DNA from: Mucilaginibacter sp. L196
GTDB lineage: Bacteria; Bacteroidota; Bacteroidia; Sphingobacteriales; Sphingobacteriaceae
Assembly (NCBI RefSeq): GCF_009765905.1
Contig: NZ_LMUO01000009.1
Location: 818,252 to 882,251, forward strand
Length of the DNA stretch: 64,000 nucleotides
Reading direction: 5' to 3'
The notes below the pieces were generated by a model that was not told the DNA's origin, made no database searches, and saw nothing but the letters and a program-made list of their open reading frames with translations. Both the position numbers and the translations under genes were made by a program. Every line of letters starts with the position of its first letter. Position 1 is the first letter of the stretch. This document shows, piece by piece, positions 9,177-17,709 of this stretch.

Positions 9177-9869
9177 ATGTATAGTGATAAAATCACTGGA
9201 GCAAACATTAAAAACGCAAGGCTCTACAGAAACTACTCACAAGATTATCTTGCCAGTAAACTTAATATCTCCCAAAACGCTTACAGCAAACTCGAACTTG
9301 GTTATATCAGGGTAAAACTGGAAAGCTTACTTATTATTGCCGAAGTTTTAGAGGTGCCGCTCAGTAATTTAATTGATCCCCCTTTAATGCACCCTGATGT
9401 TGTAGCTATTAGCAAAATTGATATTGTACCCAAAATACTGAAAATCATTTGCTCTTCAACAGGCATGGGTTTTGCCGCCGTTGCCAGGGTTACCGAGGAT
9501 AAATGGATCGCTTGCAGCGTATGCGATAAAATAGGTTTCGGCCTTGAGGCGGGCAGCGAATTAAACCTGGTAACAACTATTTGCAACCAGATACGCCAAA
9601 GTAGCAAAGCCGTGATAATTGATGATGTTAGCCAGGATGAATTTTATGCGCAGCATCCAATCCCGGCATTATATGGCTTTCAAAGTTATATCTCGGTACC
9701 TATTATGCGGCAGGATGGATCATTCTTTGGCACGCTTTGCGCTATCGACCCAAAACCTGCCAAAGTAAATAACCCCGAGACTATTGAACTTTTTACCTCA
9801 TTTGCTGAGCTTATTTCTTTTCATTTAGATACCATTGAGAAAGAAGCATCTAAACTCAAGATGGCATAA
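9177..9869 (+). CDS. HTH-XRE transcriptional regulator with GAF domain
   Basis: Residues about 5-67 form a Cro/C1-type helix-turn-helix (NARLYRNYSQDYLASKLNIS then SKLELG). Residues about 80-225 form a GAF domain with the typical AVARVTEDKWIACSVCDKIGF and SVPIMRQDGSFFGTLCAIDP strands. It is a cytoplasmic one-component regulator that probably senses a small ligand or redox state, but the ligand is unknown. It is divergent from the glycosyltransferase pair across about 270 bp, so it could control that operon; this is only positional. The ATG at 9177 lies just ahead of the HTH. Confidence 0.85.
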   Translation: MYSDKITGANIKNARLYRNYSQDYLASKLNISQNAYSKLELGYIRVKLESLLIIAEVLEVPLSNLIDPPLMHPDVVAISKIDIVPKILKIICSSTGMGFAAVARVTEDKWIACSVCDKIGFGLEAGSELNLVTTICNQIRQSSKAVIIDDVSQDEFYAQHPIPALYGFQSYISVPIMRQDGSFFGTLCAIDPKPAKVNNPETIELFTSFAELISFHLDTIEKEASKLKMA

Positions 9870-9870
9870 G

Positions 9871-11346
9871 CTATTTGCTGCTTGTATTATTTTTAGCCAG
9901 CCATTCAGTATACTTCTTTTCTAAAAAATTGTAGCCATCTTTTCTGAATTCAGGTGTAGATATGGTAAAGTGGTCGCCGGGATAATATTGAAATACGAAT
10001 GTTGAATTTAACTTCTTCATTTCTCCCTCAAGCATCACTACTGCGTAGTTAAGTAAAAAATTATCCTGCTTACCTACTGTTACACGTACTTTACCTTCCA
10101 AATCGGGCTTTATTTTGTCCCAGTTAGTGCGCAGATATAAGGATATATCGTAGTTTTTCCAATGTTGGAATACGTTACTATCAATCTCGCCGGTTTCGCT
10201 GTTGCAAATTCGCTCAGGCTCGCCATCTTTTCCTTTTTTGCTGAAAACAGCATCAAAAGAGTGCATTTGCTCGCCGCGATAAATAACATGCTCCATACGG
10301 TAACAGTCCTTCATATCAAACCATGGAAAAAAACCGGCGACAGTACCGGTAAGGTTTAAAGTGCTGTCTTTACCATAATACATGTTGCGGTCCTTATACA
10401 GGTCTATCCGCTGAAAGTTCCTGAAATCAACAGGGTCAGGTGAGCTCGACCAGCAACCATCAAACACCTTCGGGTAATGGGTTTGTAGCCATAAAACTGT
10501 CCAGCCGCCGCTGCTATGGCCTGTTAACAAGTGTGCCCCATTGCAGCGGTAGTTTTTCTCTAAGTAGGGGATAAATTCCGTTGTTAATGCATCACCCCAG
10601 GGGCCATTATTGTCGCTGTTTGCATAAACACAATGCCCAAGTGAGCAGTTTCCATCTAAATAAACGGTGATACAAGCGGTAGTATCAATCGGGGCGGATG
10701 GATTCGGGAAACCTGAAAAACGATGGTAATCGCCGCCATAACCAAATACCACAAACAACACCGGGAACTTTCTATTTGGTTCTGTATAATATTCTTTAGG
10801 CAACAGCACAGTGCCGTTAACGGTCATCGGTTTTTTCAAAAAGCTGCTTAATAATGCCGATGGGGCTTTTATTTCTTTTGCGTATTGCCTGTCTGTAAAT
10901 GTTGGTTCAGGTACAACTTTGGTTGCAGTTAGGTTAAATATCCTACTGTAATCTTTTGTAATGTTTACTCTTTGGCTAACGCTATACAAGTTTCCGGGGC
11001 TTTCTGATATGGCCCTGCCGCCTAAATCGCGGTCCCATACGGCTTGTACATAATATTGACCACGCTCAATATCTGATAGGGGTACAGGGTATGCTGTTGC
11101 TTTATCATCAAAAACAATACTTTGACCCGGCCTAACATTTTTCACATACACAGAGAAACACGGAAAAATCTCTTCTCCTGCCGCTCCGCCCTTAGGTGTT
11201 TTATTATCTTTGGATAGATATAGCAAAACACGACCGGTAAAAGGTTTGTTAAAAATGCTATCGGCATAGCTTACCTTAAATTGTTGTGCAAAACTTTGGT
11301 TTATGATTCCCGCAAGAAGCAAAAAGCTGAATATCGTTTTTTTCAT
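9871..11346 (-). CDS. Secreted alpha/beta-hydrolase, putative esterase
   Basis: The start MKKTIFSFLLLAGIINQSFAQ gives a clean signal peptide; an upstream ATG at 11364 adds only six residues. The mature protein has an N-terminal beta-rich region, then an esterase-D/feruloyl-esterase-like catalytic domain with the strand FPVLFVVFGYGGDYHRF and the nucleophile elbow GHSSGGW. The late GDHF motif probably supplies the catalytic histidine. It is likely periplasmic or surface-bound and cleaves an ester, with unknown substrate. It is convergent with the HTH-GAF gene (1-bp gap) and divergent from the M16 pair. Confidence 0.82.
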   Translation of the reverse strand: MKKTIFSFLLLAGIINQSFAQQFKVSYADSIFNKPFTGRVLLYLSKDNKTPKGGAAGEEIFPCFSVYVKNVRPGQSIVFDDKATAYPVPLSDIERGQYYVQAVWDRDLGGRAISESPGNLYSVSQRVNITKDYSRIFNLTATKVVPEPTFTDRQYAKEIKAPSALLSSFLKKPMTVNGTVLLPKEYYTEPNRKFPVLFVVFGYGGDYHRFSGFPNPSAPIDTTACITVYLDGNCSLGHCVYANSDNNGPWGDALTTEFIPYLEKNYRCNGAHLLTGHSSGGWTVLWLQTHYPKVFDGCWSSSPDPVDFRNFQRIDLYKDRNMYYGKDSTLNLTGTVAGFFPWFDMKDCYRMEHVIYRGEQMHSFDAVFSKKGKDGEPERICNSETGEIDSNVFQHWKNYDISLYLRTNWDKIKPDLEGKVRVTVGKQDNFLLNYAVVMLEGEMKKLNSTFVFQYYPGDHFTISTPEFRKDGYNFLEKKYTEWLAKNNTSSK

Positions 11347-11541
11347 ATTGTTTAAATAAGACAAGGTTATTTGTGGGTTGTTACACCGCGAAATAGCGTT
11401 TATAAAGCTACTGATTTTGGTATTTACTCTTGCAGATTTTTAATCTCGGTTTTGGTCGACCGTGAGAAATGTTATTGTTTCTGATCGTTAATGCTGTTCA
11501 TTTAAAAATTTTGTCTATTTTAACAGTTTCAACCACACCTT

Positions 11542-12906
11542 ATGGCCAAAAAATACTCCCTGATTATTTTATTAACTGTATCTGCACTATTGTGTAATGC
11601 CCAGGAAAAATTAACTGATAACATATTTCGCAAAAAGCTTGCTAACGGGCTCGAAATTTTGGTAATTGAGGATCACAGCGTGCCATTGGCAACAGTTGTT
11701 TTATCCTTTAAGGCTGGCGCTTTTACCGAACCCGATGGCATGAATGGCTTAACGTCACTATATCTGTCAATGCTTGGCAGGGGAAACAGGGATTATGTAA
11801 ATCAACAGGATTTAGGCTATCATGCCGGAGGATTGGGCATGCAATTAAGAAATTCTACCACATCCGATGAATATGCAACTACCTATTTTACCCTGCCGGC
11901 TGCAAATCTGGTTAAGGGATTAAATTTCATGAATTCAGCCGTGAGGTATCCTAAAATGGATGAGGATGAACTGGAAAAGACAAAGGAGATTTGTAGCAAC
12001 CAACAAAGCGAAACGGAATCAAATCCTTATTATGTACTTGGTGATTCTATCAGGAAGCATTTATGGGGCAGCCTGTATAGCCGGAAAAACCCGACCGGCG
12101 ACCCTAGGGTAATAAATGCCGCTACACCAGCTACGCTTGATGTTATTAAAAAACGATATTTCTATCCAAACAACGCGATTATGATAGTTGGGGGGGATGT
12201 AGCACATGAAGTTGTTTTTAAAGAGATTGAACAGGTATATGGCGATTGGGCTCCGGCACCTTTTGATCCGTTTACCAAATGGCCTATTCCTGCTTTTGAA
12301 CCGCTCAGGAAATCAACTTACACCATAGTGGAATCTAAACAAGCACATGTGCCTTATATCGCAATTTACTGGCAGGGTCCCGATACTCGTAATGATATAG
12401 CATCCACCTATACAGCCGATGTGTTTTCATACATCATCAATCAAAACTCATCAAAACTAAATAAAGCGCTCATACAATCGGGCCTGGCGTCCACTGTGCA
12501 AATTGGATACCTTACCTGTAAATATGTTGGGCCAATAAGTTTGTTTATAACCCCAAATCCGGATAAGATAAAAGAGTGTGTAGAGGAGGTTAAACGACAA
12601 ATTGATTTGATGGACAGCGATGATTATTTTACAGAAGAGCAAATAGAAACCTCCAGAAGAATGCTTGAGATAGCAAACATAAGAGAAGAGGAAATAACCA
12701 CCACATATGTGCATACCTTATCATATTGGTGGACTGCCGCTTCAATAAATTACACATTAGGTTATAACGATAACTTAAAGAAAGTAACAAAGGATGAACT
12801 TAAACGATATGTAGAGAAGTACATTAAAAACCGGCCATACAGCGCGGGGCTGCTAATTAATCCTGATTTAAGAGCTCAATCAAATGCAGACAGTTTCTTC
12901 AAATAA
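11542..12906 (+). CDS. M16-family (insulinase-like) protein without zinc motif
   Basis: The 454 residues begin with a signal peptide (MAKKYSLIILLTVSALLCNAQ) and continue as two M16 domains. The family start LANGLEILVIEDHSVPLATV and the later PNNAIMIVGGDV strand are clear. The inverted zinc motif HxxEH is absent: where families read GLAHFLEHM this protein reads GLTSLYLSM, and the third ligand region EE is NQ (CSNQQ). It is therefore probably not a peptidase on its own. The next gene encodes a second M16 protein, as in heterodimeric M16 systems. It is likely periplasmic. Its role is uncertain: scaffold, chaperone or binding subunit. Confidence 0.85.
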   Translation: MAKKYSLIILLTVSALLCNAQEKLTDNIFRKKLANGLEILVIEDHSVPLATVVLSFKAGAFTEPDGMNGLTSLYLSMLGRGNRDYVNQQDLGYHAGGLGMQLRNSTTSDEYATTYFTLPAANLVKGLNFMNSAVRYPKMDEDELEKTKEICSNQQSETESNPYYVLGDSIRKHLWGSLYSRKNPTGDPRVINAATPATLDVIKKRYFYPNNAIMIVGGDVAHEVVFKEIEQVYGDWAPAPFDPFTKWPIPAFEPLRKSTYTIVESKQAHVPYIAIYWQGPDTRNDIASTYTADVFSYIINQNSSKLNKALIQSGLASTVQIGYLTCKYVGPISLFITPNPDKIKECVEEVKRQIDLMDSDDYFTEEQIETSRRMLEIANIREEEITTTYVHTLSYWWTAASINYTLGYNDNLKKVTKDELKRYVEKYIKNRPYSAGLLINPDLRAQSNADSFFK

Positions 12907-12919
12907 AATTATTCGAATT

Positions 12920-14212
12920 ATGAAAAGATTATTACTAATCCTGGTTGTTTTAAGCGTTGGGTTTAATGAGTTATTAGCACAATCAACCACAACCTCGTTT
13001 ACTGTTGACGGCATTAAGGTAATTTACAAGCCATCTGTAAAAAAGATTATTAACGTGAGGGTTTATTTTAGGGGAGGCGTTACCAATTACCCGATAATAA
13101 AAGCCGGGATTGAAAATTTCGCACTCGAAGCCACAACCCAATGTGGTACAAAAAAGTATGGCGCGAATGCGTTTAGAGATACTTGCGATAAATACGGTAT
13201 TAAGATATCCGGTAATTCCAGTTATGATTGTGGATTTATCCAGCTTAATTGCATAGCTAAATACTTTAATACCGGTTGGGGCCTGTTTACAGATGCGGTA
13301 AATAATCCTGTATTTGATGCCGCGCAAATAGATTTGTTAAAAGGCAGGATGCTGTCATACATTAAAAATTATTATTCAACTGCTAATAATAACCTTTCTG
13401 ATGTATTAATGAAGAGCGCCTTCGCCAATACGCCATACGCCATTAATCCAATCGGCACCGAACAAACTATTGCCGGTATTACAGCTGATGATTTAAAAGA
13501 CTACTATAATAAAATATTGAATAAAAATCAGATGTTTATAGTAGTAGTAGGTAATATAACTAAGGACGAATTGTATGAGAAAATTTTAGTTGCCTTTAAT
13601 AATATTAAATCTGCACCGTATACAACGCCTAATTTAACAACGCCATCATTAATTGATAATAAATTACTTAGCGAATCACAAGATCTGAAAACAAATTATG
13701 TTGGTGCAGTTATGAATGCTCCGGAATTTACCAGCCCTGATTTTGTACCATTCAGATTAGCTTTAAGTGGGCTTTCCGGTAATTTATATTCATATGTACG
13801 GTCAACACAAGGGCTTTCTTATGATCCGGGTGCAGGCGCGTTGCAATTACGTATGCCGGTAAGCATTATGACGGCCAGTACCACCAACCCGCAACAAGTA
13901 ATGCTGGCGATGTTAACCGTATTAAAGCAAGTGCAAATAAGGGGTTATGATGATGAATGGCTGCAACATATAAAAAACACTTATATTACTACCAGTTATA
14001 TAAATGAGCAAAGTACAGCCGAAATAACAAACAGCTTGGGCCGTGCAGAAATTTTAGGCAATTGGCAATATGACGATGATTTACCCCAATTAGTTAATAT
14101 GGTAACCGTTGAACAGCTTAATAATGCTATTAATTATTACATAAAAGGCCTTAGATGGGGTTACGTAGGTAACCTGGATGTGATTGCCGGGTTTAAACCA
14201 CCTGTTTATTGA
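12920..14212 (+). CDS. M16-family (insulinase-like) protein, second subunit, also without zinc motif
   Basis: I use the ATG at 12920 (MKRLLLILVVLSVGFNELLAQ, signal peptide), 13 bp after the previous stop; an earlier ATG at 12884 overlaps the upstream gene. About 430 residues with two M16 domains follow. The expected HxxEH site reads AGIENFALEAT, so both His and the Glu are lost. The C-terminal domain keeps the R...Y pair (VRSTQGLSYDPGA) that marks the non-catalytic partner of heterodimeric M16 proteases. With the preceding gene it forms an operon of two apparently dead subunits. A zinc-binding partner encoded elsewhere is possible. Confidence 0.85.
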   Translation: MKRLLLILVVLSVGFNELLAQSTTTSFTVDGIKVIYKPSVKKIINVRVYFRGGVTNYPIIKAGIENFALEATTQCGTKKYGANAFRDTCDKYGIKISGNSSYDCGFIQLNCIAKYFNTGWGLFTDAVNNPVFDAAQIDLLKGRMLSYIKNYYSTANNNLSDVLMKSAFANTPYAINPIGTEQTIAGITADDLKDYYNKILNKNQMFIVVVGNITKDELYEKILVAFNNIKSAPYTTPNLTTPSLIDNKLLSESQDLKTNYVGAVMNAPEFTSPDFVPFRLALSGLSGNLYSYVRSTQGLSYDPGAGALQLRMPVSIMTASTTNPQQVMLAMLTVLKQVQIRGYDDEWLQHIKNTYITTSYINEQSTAEITNSLGRAEILGNWQYDDDLPQLVNMVTVEQLNNAINYYIKGLRWGYVGNLDVIAGFKPPVY

Positions 14213-14277
14213 TTATGTATACAGCCTTATCGCATTGTTGATTTTATTGGTTACACTCTAACTGCATAGTAATACAA

Positions 14278-14312
14278 TGGGAATAGTGAGTTTAAACAAC
14301 CCATTATTCCCA
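14278..14312. terminator. Hairpin between the M16 pair and cysE (weak terminator candidate)
   Basis: TGGGAATA and TATTCCCA form an 8-bp stem with a 19-nt loop, 65 bp after the second M16 gene. There is no clear T-run, so termination is uncertain. Confidence 0.35.
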
Positions 14313-14410
14313 GTGTGCATCAAAAAATGTGTCATTAAAAAATAACCTTTATCCTCTTTTTTACATCAACAGCAATATTTTATCTAAACTTGCATAAAAA
14401 ACCGGTATTC

Positions 14411-15217
14411 ATGGACGAAGACTTCCTATGGCAATTGTTAAATAAACAGCAAAACTCGGCTGCCGTACCTTCTAATAAAACAATTACCAGGTGGGCGTTG
14501 CAAGTAATACGATTGCTATATCCCGAGCAGTCGAAACATATATTTTTATCGATACAGCAGTTAGAAGAAAAATTTGAAAAGCTTAAAGCAGAGCTTTGCA
14601 ACATTATGAATGCTACTAAAGCCTGCTGCAATTGTGATAACGAAAAGCTTGCTGAAGCATTTTTCAATGAGTTGCCCGAGATATACCGGGTGCTAAATAC
14701 CGATATAGACGCCATTTTTAAAGGTGATCCCGCTGCTATTAGCGAATTTGAGGTTATACGTACTTATCCGGGTTTCTTCGCCATTTCTTTTTATCGGTTA
14801 GCGCATTTGCTTTACAAATATGAGATCCCGGTTTTGCCAAGGATACTTACCGAGCATGCGCATTCAAAAACAGGTATTGATATTCACCCTGCTGCGGTTA
14901 TTGATGAATATTTTTACATCGATCATGGTACAGGAACGGTAATTGGTGAAACTACACAGATAGGTAAACATGTAAAACTATATCAGGGTGTAACATTAGG
15001 GGCGTTAAGTGTTGCTAAAAGTATGGCAAATACCAAGCGGCACCCAACTGTAGAGGATAATGTAGTTATCTATTCTGGCGCTACCATTTTAGGTGGCGAA
15101 ACAATCATAGGGCATGATAGCGTAATCGGTGGTAACGTATGGTTAACTGCCAGTGTGTCGCCAAATTCACGGGTATTTCATGATCCTACAATAAGAGTTT
15201 CAATTAAAGCAGATTAA
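14411..15217 (+). CDS. cysE: Serine O-acetyltransferase
   Basis: The protein has an N-terminal helical SAT domain of about 110 residues, then EFEVIRTYPGFFAISFYRLAH and a left-handed beta-helix of hexapeptide repeats. The catalytic stretch IDHGTGTVIGETT carries the Asp-His pair. It transfers acetyl from acetyl-CoA to L-serine, giving O-acetylserine for cysteine synthesis in the cytoplasm. The start at 14411 (MDEDFLW) is preferred; 14390 would add seven residues. The next gene, cysteine synthase, begins 1 bp after the stop, so the two steps of the pathway are translationally linked. The length of about 268 residues fits the family. Confidence 0.92.
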   Translation: MDEDFLWQLLNKQQNSAAVPSNKTITRWALQVIRLLYPEQSKHIFLSIQQLEEKFEKLKAELCNIMNATKACCNCDNEKLAEAFFNELPEIYRVLNTDIDAIFKGDPAAISEFEVIRTYPGFFAISFYRLAHLLYKYEIPVLPRILTEHAHSKTGIDIHPAAVIDEYFYIDHGTGTVIGETTQIGKHVKLYQGVTLGALSVAKSMANTKRHPTVEDNVVIYSGATILGGETIIGHDSVIGGNVWLTASVSPNSRVFHDPTIRVSIKAD

Positions 15218-15218
15218 C

Positions 15219-16091
15219 ATGGCTGGTATATTAGATTTAATAGGCAACACACCTCTGGTTGAAATAAAACGGTTGAACCCGAACCCAAACGTTAAAATAT
15301 TTGGTAAGCTGGAGGGTAATAACCCCGGCGGAAGCGTAAAAGACCGCGCCGCGCTAAACATGATTAAAAGCGCTTTGGAGCGTGGGGATATTAAACCCGG
15401 GGTTAAGCTTATTGAAGCCACCAGCGGTAATACAGGCATAGCGTTGGCTTTAATAGCTTCATTATTTGGTTTAGAGATTGAGCTGGTATTACCGGCAAAC
15501 TCTACCCGCGAACGTACCTTAACCATGGAGGCATTCGGTGCGAAAGTTACCCTGCTAAAGGATATTGAGGTTTGCCGCGACTACGCCGAAGAAAAAGCAG
15601 CTGGCGATGATTATTTTATGCTGAACCAGTTTGCTAACCATGATAATTACATGGCCCACTACAAAACCACCGGCCCTGAGATTTGGCGTGATACTAATCA
15701 GGAGATAACGCATTTTGTAAGCGCCATGGGCACCACCGGTACAATTATGGGTTGTTCTAAATATCTAAAAGAAGTTAACCCGGATATACAAATAGTAGGT
15801 TGCCAGCCAATTGAAGGTTCATCCATACCCGGCATACGCAGGTGGCCCGAAGCTTATCTGCCTAAAATATTCGACCCAAAAAGAGTTGACCGAGTGATGG
15901 ATATATCAGAAGAAGAAGCAACTTTAATGGCCCGAAGAATGGCTAAAGAAGAAGGCATCTTTGCCGGGATGAGCAGCGGTGGAGCTTTATCCGCCTCTAT
16001 AAAATTAGCACAGGAATTAACCAGCGGCACGATAATTTTTATCTGCTGTGATAGGGGTGACCGATACTTAAGCAGTAATTTGTTTGGTTAA
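15219..16091 (+). CDS. cysM: Cysteine synthase (O-acetylserine sulfhydrylase)
   Basis: The 290 residues form a fold-type II PLP enzyme. The Schiff-base lysine is K41 in NNPGGSVKDRAA, the substrate loop is EATSGNTGIALA, and the phosphate-binding glycines are in AMGTTGTIMG. It converts O-acetylserine and sulfide (or thiosulfate) to cysteine. The short length and the GSVKDR and CDRGDRYLS patterns fit CysM-type enzymes better than CysK, but I separate the two with modest confidence. It is the second gene of the cysE operon. The next feature downstream is repeat A3. Confidence 0.9.
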   Translation: MAGILDLIGNTPLVEIKRLNPNPNVKIFGKLEGNNPGGSVKDRAALNMIKSALERGDIKPGVKLIEATSGNTGIALALIASLFGLEIELVLPANSTRERTLTMEAFGAKVTLLKDIEVCRDYAEEKAAGDDYFMLNQFANHDNYMAHYKTTGPEIWRDTNQEITHFVSAMGTTGTIMGCSKYLKEVNPDIQIVGCQPIEGSSIPGIRRWPEAYLPKIFDPKRVDRVMDISEEEATLMARRMAKEEGIFAGMSSGGALSASIKLAQELTSGTIIFICCDRGDRYLSSNLFG

Positions 16092-16126
16092 ATTCTGTAT
16101 TTAAGCAGCCAACAAATAAAAGCTAC

Positions 16127-16237
16127 CGTCATTGCGAGGAACGAAGCAATCTCTATACTTTACAGGGCGGTTCTGTAGGTTCAATACCTTTCTAATCGCT
16201 TGCCTATGTAGAGATTGCTTCGTTCCTCGCAATGACG
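16127..16237. repeat. Palindromic intergenic repeat, copy A3
   Basis: The arm beginning CGTCATTGCGAGGAACGAAG pairs with its inverse ending CTCGCAATGACG. It is the longest-looped copy here (111 bp overall) and sits between the convergent ends of cysM and the ketoacyl synthase gene. Confidence 0.88.
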
Positions 16238-16256
16238 CTTTGTTTGTGCTTGCCTA

Positions 16257-17345
16257 TTAATTAGCCGGAATCTTATACACCACCGCATTTACATTTACCC
16301 CTGCGCCAACTGCCGCGAAAACCATCATCTTACCGGGAGTGAATCCCTGGCCTTCAAATTGACCACGTTCAATAAGATCATATAAAGTAGGTAAAGTAGC
16401 AACAGAGCTATTGCCAAGCCACGCAATAGTCATAGGCATAATATCAATTGATGGCGATTTAATATCGTAAAGCTCAAATAATTGTTTAAGCACAGCCTCA
16501 TCCATTTTGTTATTAGCCTGGTGGATAAGTAGCTTGTCCATATCTTCTATTGATAAACCTGCTTTAGTGATACACTCTTTAATAGCACCCGGAACAATCT
16601 TCAACACGTGTTCATAAAGCTTGCGCCCCTGCATTTTTAAAAATAGCCTGTCGCCGGTATATTCCGGATGGGCAGATTTGCACATTTTTAACACATAAGT
16701 CAGCTCATTAGCATATGATTTTGTGGCATGCGATATTATACCAACAGGTTCTTCACTTTCGGTAGCGGCTAAAATAACAGCCCCGGCACCATCGGCATAA
16801 ATCATGCTATCACGGTCATGTGGGTCGCAAATACGCGATAATGTCTCCGCACCAATAATCAACACTCTTTTGGCATCTCCCGAACGGATATAACCATCAG
16901 CCTGTATCACTCCCTGCAACCATCCGGCGCAGCCAAAAGGTAAATCGTAAGCAACAGTATCAGGGTTAGTAATCCCCAATTGATTTTTTACCCTTGACGC
17001 TAAAGCCGGTACCATATCGGTATATGAATTACCAATGCTAACATCGCCAAAATTATGTGCTACAATAATATAGTCCAGTGTTTCCGGGTCAATTTTTGAT
17101 GCTGTTAAAGCTTCACGCGCAGCCAGGGAAGCAATATCAGAAGTAAGCAGGTCATCAGTTACATATCGACGTTCCTGTATACCCGTAATTTGCTCAAACT
17201 GATCGATGATGATCTGGTTACTTTTGGTTAGTTTTAAACCATCAGGCCCATAAAATTCATTATTTATAAAGTCTGTATTCTTAACTATGCGTGTAGGGAT
17301 ATAACTCCCGCTTCCAATAATAATGGAATAATTTTTTTTGCTCAA
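16257..17345 (-). CDS. 3-oxoacyl-ACP synthase III family protein
   Basis: The 362-residue protein is a FabH-like thiolase-fold condensing enzyme. The triad is visible as C139 (LPFGCAGW), H275 (LLIHQANNK) and N312 (WLGNSSVATLP). FabH joins an acyl-CoA to malonyl-ACP to start fatty-acid synthesis. This copy stands alone, without other fab genes, and its N-terminal half is divergent from housekeeping FabH. It may therefore start a specialised lipid such as a polyene, flexirubin or branched acyl chain. It is cytoplasmic. I give no gene symbol because the paralogue cannot be settled from the sequence. Confidence 0.85.
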   Translation of the reverse strand: MSKKNYSIIIGSGSYIPTRIVKNTDFINNEFYGPDGLKLTKSNQIIIDQFEQITGIQERRYVTDDLLTSDIASLAAREALTASKIDPETLDYIIVAHNFGDVSIGNSYTDMVPALASRVKNQLGITNPDTVAYDLPFGCAGWLQGVIQADGYIRSGDAKRVLIIGAETLSRICDPHDRDSMIYADGAGAVILAATESEEPVGIISHATKSYANELTYVLKMCKSAHPEYTGDRLFLKMQGRKLYEHVLKIVPGAIKECITKAGLSIEDMDKLLIHQANNKMDEAVLKQLFELYDIKSPSIDIMPMTIAWLGNSSVATLPTLYDLIERGQFEGQGFTPGKMMVFAAVGAGVNVNAVVYKIPAN

Positions 17346-17709
17346 AGTTTCTTGCTAATGGATGGTTCAATCTATCCGGATTGAGTGGGATCTTGTATGA
17401 AAGTACGTATATTAAACGGGATTTTGTGAATTTATTGGGTTGTTTTAAGTTATAAGTAAAACATTTATTAATTATCACAGTATTTATGACAAGCCTATTA
17501 AGAATAAATTAAAACATCAGCAACGGTAAACCTTGATCAACCCTACCATATTGATAAAATAGCCTATCAATATGAAAGTATTTATAAACCAGCAAACAGA
17601 GTTAGGAAATAGAAAGACGCTGTTTTACAGTTAGATAATTCAATTTAATCCAATATAAAATAACAGGCATCCTTTTAGTTGTTGCGTGTTGGCACTAACC
17701 TCATGAACC
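17346..17709. promoter_or_regulatory. Upstream region of the kdp response regulator with palindrome and shared CCCTACCAT site
   Basis: This 364-bp spacer separates two divergent genes. It holds a perfect 10-bp inverted repeat, CATATTGATA at 17547-17556 and TATCAATATG at 17565-17574, separated by 8 bp. Overlapping it is AACCCTACCAT (17539-17549). The same 11 bases recur at 19061-19071, just before kdp, where GGTAGGGTC also follows. These are plausible enhancer sites for the NtrC-type regulator encoded next; that is an inference. No small gene was seen. Confidence 0.45.

Noticed and set aside
17690..17706. TTGGCAC just before the GTG of the response regulator, as a sigma-54 promoter
   Set aside because: The -24 element is good, but at the -12 distance the sequence reads TCATG instead of TTGC. 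It is also so close to the GTG that no leader would remain.
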